Origin: Sphagnum magellanicum
Lineage: Eukaryota > Streptophyta > Sphagnopsida > Sphagnales > Sphagnaceae
Reading direction: 5' to 3'
DNA: 64,000 bases
Assembly (NCBI GenBank): GCA_021904315.1
Contig: CM038919.1
Location: 11,897,666-11,961,665, forward strand
The notes below the pieces were generated by a model, which had not been told where the DNA came from, searched no databases, and saw only the letters and a list, made by a program, of their open reading frames with translations. Each line of letters opens with the position of its first letter. Position 1 is the first letter of the stretch. Below, piece after piece: positions 34,466 through 44,370 of the stretch. A program made the position numbers and the translations under genes.

Positions 34466-35243
34466 TAGTTTGTTGTTCCTTACAATTTTTCATACATGGG
34501 AGCTCGACTACTTTGAACGTTAGTGTCATATGCGAAGGAAGAATTCCATTTGGGTTGTGTGTGTTTTATTTTCTCTCGTCCCTATGTCTCTGTCCTTATT
34601 TTCTTCAGGGAGTACGCTCGACTGAATAAACAGATTCTTCATCTGCCTGCTCGAAGCTTACTAGTAGTCTAGTACGATGTACTGCGTACTTGCAGATTGC
34701 ACCATATACATGAGTTGCATATGATTAGAATAATCTGTGTCGGAGCTGCCGAGATGAAGAAAATGTCCAACAAGCACTCGGCCAGATTAATCAGTCGATT
34801 GCTCACATAGCAGATTTCAACAGTTCTGTCAGTCTCGAAGAGAATATTGAATCTGTTCTCCCAGAAATCTCGCTCTGTAGAAGATAGTACCAGTTTTCAG
34901 TTGCTGAGGGAAACCATCCACATCTCGAGAACCGATTAGCATTGCGGTGGACTGAGAATACACTAGGAAATGTGTCCAAGTATGACGTGCGAGGGCAGGC
35001 TCGCATCTTGGGCCTGTTTATATTTGCATTTTAGCCCACTAGTTTCTGATGCAATACTATTCTTATCTGCATACAGCTTGAGATATTTGCACTAGATGAT
35101 CATTCACTAAAGCCCAGTAGAACGACCACAGGACCACCTCAATGAAACAATCGCTGATCTCAGTACCGCGAGCTAGCCAGTTTGATGCTGTCCGATAAAA
35201 GATTGCGCTTGATTAGATCCGGTCCGGTCTTTCGATGATTTAC

Positions 35244-35338
35244 ATTTTCCCCAGCTAGTTTATGATGCAGATTCTTCATCTGCATACTCGAGATAGTTTC
35301 ACACGAAGGATCTGCATCATAGCCGAGCTGAAGAAAAT
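35244..35338. ncRNA. Hairpin 1 of the array, pre-miRNA-like
   Basis: Left arm 35244-35277 and right arm 35305-35338 pair at 28 of 34 positions, including an unbroken TATGATGCAGAT block, with a 27-base loop. Some of the mismatches become G-U pairs in one orientation. Size, stem length and loop resemble a plant pre-miRNA. No known mature miRNA sequence was recognised, expression is unknown, and the strand is undetermined. Confidence 0.35.
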
Positions 35339-35452
35339 TTCCGACTAACGAGTTCGCCTGATGCCTAGCTAGCGTGTGAGCACTGCCCGACCTGTTGGAC
35401 TCTAGTGCCAGAGAAAAAGTTCCGCGTGAGTTTTGTCCCTCTCGATTTAAAA

Positions 35453-35550
35453 ATTTTCTCCAGCTAATCTATGATGCAGATTCTTCATCTGCAATTACTC
35501 AGCGTAGTTGCACACGAAGGATCTGCATCGTAGTCTAGCTGCAGACAATT
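35453..35550. ncRNA. Hairpin 2 of the array, pre-miRNA-like
   Basis: Left arm 35453-35486 and right arm 35516-35550 pair along CAGCTA..CTA.GATGCAGAT.CTTC. It shares TATGATGCAGATTCTTCATC with hairpin 1, while loops and outer flanks have changed more, the pattern expected if the stem is constrained. Confidence 0.35.
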
Positions 35551-35673
35551 TCCAACGGATTCTCGCCCCGGAGACACCTGTAAGACAACTGCTGCCGATC
35601 TGATCGGGAGTCAGTGTGACATTATCAGAGAAAAGAGGTAAGAGGTGCGCGTGTTTCAGTCTCTTTCAATTTA

Positions 35674-35764
35674 CATCTTCTCCACTGGTCTATGATGCAG
35701 ATCTCGAGATATATAGTTCAGCAGGAAAGATCTGCATCGTAATAAAACGAGTTGAAGAAAATTT
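35674..35764. ncRNA. Hairpin 3 of the array, weaker
   Basis: CTATGATGCAGATC on the left pairs with GATCTGCATCGTA on the right, and an outer CTTCTC/GAAGAA segment adds to the stem. The loop is shorter than in hairpins 1 and 2 because of a deletion around 35703. Units near 35851 and 36043 keep only partial pairing. Confidence 0.25.
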
Positions 35765-36299
35765 CCAACAAACTCACCATATCTGTGTGAGATGATTGAA
35801 CGAAAGGGATTGAGGCTATCCGAGAAAAGGTTTTGGCCTAGTGATCTTACATTTTTCTCCGTCTAGATCACTTCTGTGATTTGGATTCTCGTATGCATAG
35901 CAGAGAAATTTAAGGATGCGGACTCTGTAGCATAGCTGAGCTGCCAAAAAAGATTTCCAACAAACTTGCCGGATAGCTAGCTACGTGAGATAACTAGTGC
36001 AGATCTTTTGAGCCGAAATTCGTCCGCGAACAGATTCCACTAATTTTCCAAGCTGTTTGATGCTGCACTAGATTTTTCATCTGCATAATCTAGATTGTTG
36101 TACAGGAAGGGGATCCAGGAATCATACCCGACCTTGGCAGTTCGAAAATTCTGTCGAGTCTCTGTTTTTTATACTTCAGCAAAACCCTTGGTTGATCCAG
36201 AAACCTCGCTCATTTTGGAAGTTCGTATAAGCTCAGTCTCTAAGTTGTCTCAGTCGTGATGGTATAGATCCATTTTCATCTAGTGTAATTGTAACGCAA

Positions 36300-38000
36300 A
36301 CCGATTCATTCTTGAATTGCAACGATTTCGGAAATCTTTTACATGGTTAGTTCTGATCATCCAAGCTTCCTTATCGACACTCTTAATTGTGTCAAACCGA
36401 TAAAGCTTCGTTGAACCTGCAAGGCACCAAGGTCTACTACTGCAGCTAAAAGAAGTGAAAAACATAGAGTTGAAAACATGTTCTAGGAGCAAGCTCGGTC
36501 GAGACAAGCAACTTAGCAGCAGCATTTTAGAAAATTTCCAGCAAGGTAGTTGGAACATGTTGGAAAACTGCTCCAGTGATTATATATGCCTTTTGATCAT
36601 TTGAACTTGAAGCTTTCATTTTAGCTTTATTTTGTCCAGGAAGACTCACAATGCAAGCTTTAGTGCATATCTCTAATAAGGTGATTGAAACATGTTGGAA
36701 AACTGTTGTAGCATACATATGGTTGGTTTTTGATCATTTGAACTTGAAGTGCTTCCATTTAGCTCTATTTTGTGGTCAAAATGACAATGTTGACTCTATT
36801 ATAGAACCTCCAACAAGGTAGTGGGAACATGTTGAAAAAATTGTTGCAACATATATGGCTGGTTTCTGATCATTTGAACTTGAAACTTCCATGTCAACTC
36901 TATTTGTGATCAAAATGACAATGCGAATTCTATTGTAGAATCTCTAGTAAGGTGAACCTTGGAACATGTTGGAAAACTGTTATAATATACATATGTAGCT
37001 TTTGATCATTTAAACTTGAAGCTTCCATTTGAAGTCTACGTTGTGGTCAGACTAACAATGCAATTTAGTTGTATTATATAATTTAAAGTAAGGTGGCTGC
37101 AACATATTGGAAAACTGCTACAACATACATAAATAGCTTATAATCATTCGAATTTGAAGCTTCCATTTGAAGTCTACTTTGTCGTCAAACTAACAATGCA
37201 ATTTAATTGTATTGCAGAATTTATAGTAAGGTGGCTAGAACATATTGGAAAAAGTGCTACAATATACATAAATAACTTCTGGTCATTTGAACTTGAAGCT
37301 TTCATTTGAAATCTACTATGTGGTCAAATTAACAATGCAAGCTACATATTGTAAAATTTCTAGTAAGGTGATTGGAGCATGTTGAAAATTTGTTGCAATA
37401 TGCACGTATGACTTTTTGATCACTAGAGTTTGAAGCTTCCATAAATTGTACCTTGTGGCCAAGCTCACAATGCAAGCCCTATTGTAAAACAAGTTTTGAT
37501 AATATAGTTTTCACAAGAATAGCCTGGTTACAACATTTTGAAATTTGTTATGGTTTACATGTGTAATTGTTTCTTTCTAATCATTTAATTTTGTGGACCC
37601 ATATAATCATCATTTAAGTTTTTTTATCAAGTTTACTTTATGTCAAACCAACAATGCAAGCTCTATTACAAGTTAAATGACTGAACTATTGAAGACATAA
37701 TCTTTATGTACACTCAATTTGATTGCAACATTTTAAAAATTGCTATCATTTACGTGTAAAATGAATTTTTTTTCTGATCATTATGCTTTGTGCACATATA
37801 TATTTATCATATAAATGTTTTATGAAGCCGACTTATGTTAAACCAACGATGTAAGCTTTCTTACAAATCAAATATGAAGAAGTGTTGAAAATTTAGTTTT
37901 GATGTATACTCAAGTTGGTTACATGTTGCAAAAACTATTTTAACTTAACTACAACATTTTGGAAAATTTATTTTGGTGTACATGTATAGTTTCTGATTAT
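36300..38000. repeat. Degenerate satellite of about 137 bp
   Basis: The anchor AAGGT(A/G)..TGG(A/G)ACATGTTGG recurs at 36543, 36678, 36815, 36949, 37090, 37228 and 37365, giving steps of 135, 137, 134, 141, 138 and 137. Each unit also has TTGATCATTTGAACTTGAAGC and ACAATGCAA blocks. A broken unit starts near 36340, and similarity fades from about 37500 onward. The first unit begins AAAATTTCCAGCAAGG, close to the AAAATTTCCAACAAACTC that closes units of the preceding hairpin array. Confidence 0.8.
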
Positions 38001-38407
38001 TGAAATGTCTTTATCAATTTGGATTTGTGGTGTATGTATTTAGTTTCTAATTATTGAAGTTTTCTATCAATTTACTTTGTGTCAAGCCCACAATAAAAAC
38101 AAGTTTGTTAAAAATAAAATAAGGACGATCATTGAAAGTAGTCTTGACACATTTAATATGGTTGCAACATTTTGAAAAACTGCTATTGTTATAATGCAAT
38201 ATATGATTTAAAATTATTCAAACTTGTCTGTCACACTTTGTCAAAATTACAATGCCAGATGAATTGTATAAGTAAAATATTAACTTAATGCTCAAAATAT
38301 TATCTACATGAAATTCTAACATATGCAACATGATTCTTACGAGTTGGTTTCAACATACTATCAAACCTTTCAAAAAAAATTGCATGGTGATTTTAATGCA
38401 TAAAAAA

Positions 38408-38530
38408 AGACTGCACTAAAAGGACTAAATTATAAGAAACCACCTAACACTTTCCACAAAGGACTGCACTAAAAAGACTAAAAAACCACCTAGCACTTTC
38501 CAGCAGTTTTCCAAAATGTAACAACCAATG
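38408..38530. repeat. 53-bp direct duplication and inverted satellite fragment
   Basis: GACTGCACTAAAA...ACCACCTA(A/G)CACTTTCCA occurs at 38409 and 38462. It runs into CAGCAGTTTTCCAAAATGTA, which is the reverse complement of the TGTTGGAAAACTGCTCCAG block of the satellite, so an inverted piece closes the array. Confidence 0.55.
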
Positions 38531-40440
38531 TACAAATGTCAACTCTATTATAATATGATAAGAATATTCTAACAACCATATATCAAACTTATATTGAAAA
38601 CAGTTACATAAATATCATCCTGTTCACTTTTCCATATCAAGATAAAATGATTTTATGAATGGAAATCTTCAAATGTAAAAAATGATAATAGATTATGTGT
38701 TTTTCAAGTCCCAAAAAATTCAATATTAAGAGGTTAAATTAAAAAGTGTGGTTTTTTGAACTTCCCTGTAACCAATTTTCCTACCAAACCTACTTTAATC
38801 CCTTTTTATAATTTCTTTTTAGGTGAATCTTGAGTTGAAATGTTGGGCTATGACATATAATCTTCTTAATAGTTATTTCATTATCTAAGTGGTTGCAACT
38901 TGGGAGTATAATGAAATAATAAAGTCCTTAGTTTTTAAAAATGTCTTTAATATGGCGTTGGCCCCCACACCATCATGTTTTTACGTGCTGCTCGCAGGAT
39001 ACGAATTACAGTGTGTGATACTTCAGTGAACACCTTTGACACAGTAATGTTCAGCAGCTCCTCATTTTGTGCTGGTAGAAAAAGTATGTCTTTTGAATGA
39101 AGAAAAGTTGTTTGAGATTCCTTTCTTGACCCCACCCCCAAGATGCCTAAAAAGTCATGAAGTTTCCAGCCAGATGTTGGCAGTTGGATGTGTGTCGAAA
39201 TGTTGTGGCACATGCAAACGGAACCAAAACAAACCTGCTGATATTTGGAGCATATTTCTTGGGTCACGAATTTGATATCCTTTTCCCTGTTTTAGCCTCT
39301 GATCTAAATTGTACTGTTGATCAACATATTCTTCCTATATTTGGTTGAGTGATGCCCATGTACTTGTCTTGCTTCCCTCTTGCAGCTCCACCACGTTAGA
39401 GTCTAGACCTACTTACATGCAAATGTCTCGGATTAGCTAGGGCCTTTCCTTGCCTCTCAACACTGGACCTGGCTGTTTTTTATGCATTGTTTTGGGAGAG
39501 AACCTTATATCAATGAATTGTGTCTTGTCCTAGGTGCCTAGCATGTTACCCCCTTGGCATCTAAATAATACCTAGGTGCCTCCATACATATAGGGGTGAC
39601 AATTTCATGATGTACAAACACATGCATGATTACCTCACAATTTAGTGCCTCATGTCTTAGGTTCTTACTAGTGGGTACCCGTGACGGTCGGACACAATCC
39701 GCCCGTGCCTGGCTTTTTTTTTTCCTTCACTTGGATGGTCTTAAGACTCCCATATATACTCAAACCATAGTTAAATGGAATTGATGGTGGGATACAAAAG
39801 AAGGTGAAAGAACCACAACCCAAACCCCCACTCTACCCTTCACCCCAAACCCATCCCCCAAAAAACCCAAAAATTTGAAGCCTAATACCCTCTTCTTCTT
39901 TTTTTCAACAAATTCTTGATATATTGATACCTACCCAGAAAACCTAATTTTAGAAGCCATGCAAGTCCTATTAGGAGCCGCGACAGCTGGGTTTCAGGAC
40001 TCAGACAGACGGACGCGGCTCCCTTCTTCTGTTGCTGCCGTGTTGCTGCATTTGGCTCTCGGGACCTGGCTCTCAGGACCTGGGTCGCTGGTAGCCGGTG
40101 GTCAGTTATCTCTCTCTCTGGCCGGTTCTGCCATAGAAAATGCTCCCAGAACGTCGTCCGACGGACGGACGGACAAGGTACTTTATATATAAGATTTCAT
40201 GATCTACATCTCATGATCTTGAGTTTTTAGTTCATGATCTAGTGCCCTGTTGTGCCTTTGGTTCTGATGCTGGGTTTACACATTTACACCCATGGGTATT
40301 GTCAAAATGCACACTGGGCTCAAGTTGGCAGCTCCTTATTTTGAGAATACCCCCACCCTACAGTAGACTGGGCTTATGAATAATGAATTCCATTTGCAGG
40401 GCGGACCCAGCTTGCAAATTGCAGAGAATCTTTTCAAAAG
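38531..40440. other. Unrecognised sequence
   Basis: A minus-strand frame of 106 codons (39267-38947) overlaps plus-strand frames and has no recognisable domain. The GC-rich ORF at 39959 is listed separately. Confidence 0.35.
39959..40192 (+). CDS. GC-rich 77-codon ORF, possible first exon, unknown
   Basis: An ATG frame starts MQVLLGAATAGFQ and continues RLPSSVAAVLLHLALGTWLS, an Ala/Leu/Ser-rich stretch that could be a signal or transit peptide. It lies in a small GC-rich island between AT-rich flanks. A possible donor ACAAG|GTACTT is near the end, preceded by four GGAC repeats. No matching downstream exon was found, so this may be chance. Confidence 0.2.
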   Translation: MQVLLGAATAGFQDSDRRTRLPSSVAAVLLHLALGTWLSGPGSLVAGGQLSLSLAGSAIENAPRTSSDGRTDKVLYI

Positions 40441-40446
40441 CCCTCT

Positions 40447-40543
40447 GAAGGGACTGAGGTTGGAATAATCCAAGGCTACTTTAGGTAGATGTTCTTGTCT
40501 CTGTTAAGGGACTAGGTTGGAAGATTCCAACCTCAGTCCTTTC
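40447..40543. repeat. Isolated hairpin with a 20-bp stem
   Basis: GGACTGAGGTTGGAAT (40451-40466) is repeated in perfect reverse complement at 40524-40539, extended by four more pairs including one G-U. The loop is 57 bases and contains a third related piece, GGGACTAGGTTGGAAG. It may be a small RNA hairpin or the remnant of a small inverted-repeat element. Confidence 0.6.
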
Positions 40544-40544
40544 A

Positions 40545-43500
40545 AAAGAAATCAGATATGAATGGAAGAGGCTGGAACCCTAAGACTTCGGGTCTCTTTC
40601 CATTGCCTTGTCATCACAGTTTCTCCCTAAAAACTGGGATGACAGCAAGGTAAATGAAAGTTATTGAAATCCCTTTCATAGGAACAAGCTGGAAAGTGGA
40701 ACTGTTTTGGAAATGTGAAAGTTATCAATATTGGGAACAATAGTTGTGGACTTGTTGTAAGGAACTTTGGTTGGGGACTGTCTAGAGAACTTTAAAAATA
40801 CAGATGTTCTCATTAGAAAAAGACAGATATTAACCTCTATTGAGTAACAATTTTACTCATACCTATAATTTTTTGTCAACACTTGACCTACATAGCTCTG
40901 AGATGACTACAATCACAACTGGAGGGCAAATTACAATAAAAACTTGTTACAACAAAACTTTATCATCACATATGCCTAATGGAAAGATGTTTTATCTTAA
41001 CGTGTTCACATATGAATTGAAGGAGATTTAGATGACAAATTGTTCTTCCAACTTGTATTCTAACTCTGTATTGGCTAGTTATCAATAAGGGTCACCGGTT
41101 ACAAATAATTGACATGTAGAATGTGAAATGGGTTAAGAACTAAATAGAGACCGTATGGGTCTAGTATATATTATGTAGAAACCCAACAAGAGACAACATA
41201 AGCAAATGAAAAAGTAACAATATTAACAAACTTTTAGAAATTGCATATTCAAAGGAAAATAAATATGGAAAGGGCATAACATAAGAATGCAATTTGTTGA
41301 GGTTTTTTCTAAATGTGAACGATGGAAAAGATGTTGATGCAAGAAATTTTCAAGTCATGAGATGTTTGCTTTGTTACATTAGTTACATGTGCATGCTCTT
41401 AATCCATGCACCAAAAAAAAAAGAGTCTTATAACATATTATACAACGTATGGAATAATAGCTTTGAAAAAAATATGATTTAATTGTATTTTCATAAATGT
41501 ATAACTTGGCCTAAAAAGTCTAGGAAAAAATAAACAAAAATGGAACAAGGCATGTTTAAATTTGAATGTTCACCCAAGAAAATTGAATACTTCAATGAAA
41601 ACAATGCAAATTTTTAATCTTTTACAAAAAAAAAATCTTTTTTTTAATTAAATTGTGTTAATTAGTTATAGTAACATTTACAATCTAAGGTTTTCCTTCT
41701 TTCTTATTCAATTATGCTAGTTGGATATAGATTAACATTGCATGGTTATTACAAGTGTTAATAAAATATTTATGTTCAAAAGGCCTTGCAATTTAAGGAT
41801 GTTATTATCTTTTATTCCAATTTTAGAATTAGTGACAAGGTGCCACCTCTTTTTCTTTGGCACATTTATCCATAATTGTGTATTCTCTTTTTCCTATTGC
41901 GAATGCTTGTGTTTTGAACTAGTCTAATAGCCACCAACTATTGTCTGTTGTAGACCATTACCATGTGCATAAAATGCAAGGAAAAAGTCACAAACCCACT
42001 TGCCCAAATTAATTTGATTGATGATGATTATGGGATTGCTTTTGATGTGTTTTTATTTGCTACCAATATCAAGAAGGAATTTTTAGTGTTTTAAAATATT
42101 TCCTTTTTTTTAAGAAGACATGGAAAAAGAAAATCTCATAATATGTTATATTTTATTTTAAACCTTGGATTTAAAAGTTTTCATCTAGTATCTTCTTTTA
42201 TTGGCCATGAAGAAAATGTGAGCATTATTGAAAAATATGATAGATGATCATTATATCTTCTGCTTTTGAAATGCTATCATTATTTACATCCAATTGTAGA
42301 ATCTGAAATTGGATGTGCAAATCAAATAATATATGCAAATTCCAATCTAGATTTTTTTCAACAAACTCCCAACACAAGTGAAGTAGCAAAATAATTTGTC
42401 ACCAAAAAATTGTTAATTTTTAAACATTACGAAGTAAATCCCAATGAAATCAAATGTCATCTTCAATGGTGGGGAAAACATGAAACATTGTTCCTACTAT
42501 TGGTTTTTTGGCCTACCAAATTCTAGGGATTGTAGGATCACAAATTGAGACTAAAACGATTTTATTTTTAACATACATATATTTACAAACCTAAGGAGAT
42601 GTCATTTACAATCAAACAATTTAAAAAGATTGATTTTTGTGAAAAAAAATTGGTCAAATGATCATCAAAATGATTATGTACTTCCAATTTGGTGGAGACA
42701 ATTGAAAAGGATTAGATTTTGAGAATTTTGAAAGTTCTTTTGAACAAGATGAACTTATGAACATGTAAAATTCTGAAAGAAGAATTTTTATGTTTTCATT
42801 ATTTTTTACTGTTTTATAATTTTAACTTTTTTAAAATATATAATTCAGTGTTTGAAATAATAGAATGTTTGATAATTGATGTGTGAGAACTACCTTTGAA
42901 AACCAATTGGTAAGAACTATCTAAGAACCAACACTTTGAAACATGAGTGAAATTGTTTTTTGCAATTTTTTGAAACCCTTCCTTCCCTGGATCTGTTGAA
43001 AAAAAATTAATTGATAAAAAGGAACTGGGGCAGGTCTCATAAAATCTTTCAAAACACAAACCCAACAGCTCTCTAAAAAAACAGATAACCACCAACACTA
43101 TAGTAACCAAGTGCATTCCCATTTCTAATTACCTAGGTAGCACTTCAACAAAGTATGGTTTTTCTTAAAGCAATGAGCCATTGTTTTTCTTACATGTGTG
43201 AGGTAACTTTGTGGTTTCATACATTATAATGTAAAATATGTGGTCTCTATCATGGCAAATATTACAACTTGACATCAATTTGTGGCACATTTTACAGTAA
43301 TGTCAAATTGTCATATTATTACACTAAATGCCACCAGAAACATCACATACTTCCCATTGTAATGAATGATACAACAAAGTTGATCTCACACCTGTAATGA
43401 GCCATGGCCTCCTAGCACAGGAGAAATATTCTGTTGTAATGTAGATGTAGTGTAGAGGAACAGGGAAATATGAGGGGGTAGAAGATATGTTAACGCAGTT

Positions 43501-44370
43501 GTGATTCATTCTCATCTGAGTCATAACAAGTTTCCAATTGTGCACTGGTGGTGGGTGCAGGGTCACATAATCTACCTAGAGAGTCCTACTCTTTCAGTTT
43601 TGAATCAAGCCCCTTGCAGTATGACAGAATCTGACTTTTCCTCTGGGAGTAGGCATTGATACTTGATAACAGAACATATTACATTACCATGAAGTTATGA
43701 CAACACTATATACATATTCTTTAGAAATGCATGAAACCAGAAAGTATACCTCCCAGATGTGTCTTGAGCCATGACAGAGAGCCATGACTGTCATGTGCCA
43801 CTTCTTCAACATGAATATATGTCACAATTTAAGGTAAACATAGTGCTTTTGATCAATTCACAACCATCTACCCAAGGTCAGTTTTGAGTTTTACCCGAAT
43901 GATCAGTAAGTTCATAGGCATCAATTTCAAGCTCTAGTCCATTGTGCTTCTTCTGGAAAAGTCAAAATGAGAATATCAAACAAGTGTTGCACATGGTACT
44001 ATGCAAGACAAAAGATATCACTGAAATGCATGTCTCTAGTGACTTCAATTCAGTGATAGCCAAATCCTTTGCCATTCCAAAGCAGCTGAATCTGTGAACT
44101 GCAGCTCACACAAAGTAGTATTGTTCCTCATGGAAGTATTGTTTTTAGTTGAAGGAATCTTTGACAATTCTGAGTATACTTCCACTGATGTTAGTCCTGA
44201 CCAGCTTTAGATGTCATTTGTGGAGTATTAGAGATTTGTCAAACTTGGTTGACACACTGGCAGCAGCCCAGGGACAGCCCACTGGTCTGGAACTCAAACA
44301 AGAGTTTCACAGAAGTTGAAATTCACAACCAAATTGATCTCAAAACCAGAGTGAATTAATTTCCAAAACA
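40545..44370. other. AT-rich intergenic DNA and the NEK 3' side
   Basis: No gene is recognised. A block at about 42.85-43.10 kb has short inverted pieces of AGTGTTGGT..GGTTATC type, like decayed hAT ends. The last few hundred bases before 44370 should contain the NEK 3' UTR; I could not fix a poly(A) site. Confidence 0.4.

Larger units (their letters stand above)
34590..36180. repeat. Tandem array of about 215-bp units with long hairpins
   Basis: Units start with an ATTTTC block near 34598, 35027, 35244, 35453, 35674, 35851 and 36043. Most contain GATGCAGAT...CATCTGC on the left and a (G)GATCTGCATC(A/G)TAG block on the right, then AATTTCCAACAAACT. The left and right blocks are complementary, so units fold on themselves. 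The sequence is richer in GC and far less simple than its surroundings. No protein frame runs through it. Similarity decays at both ends. Confidence 0.75.

Noticed and set aside
34590-36180. Assignment of the hairpins to a known miRNA family such as miR172
   Set aside because: Some words look alike (GATGATGC-like), but no stretch matches a known mature sequence.
38947-39267. 106-codon minus-strand ORF
   Set aside because: No recognisable domain, overlapping plus-strand open frames, no splice or promoter context.
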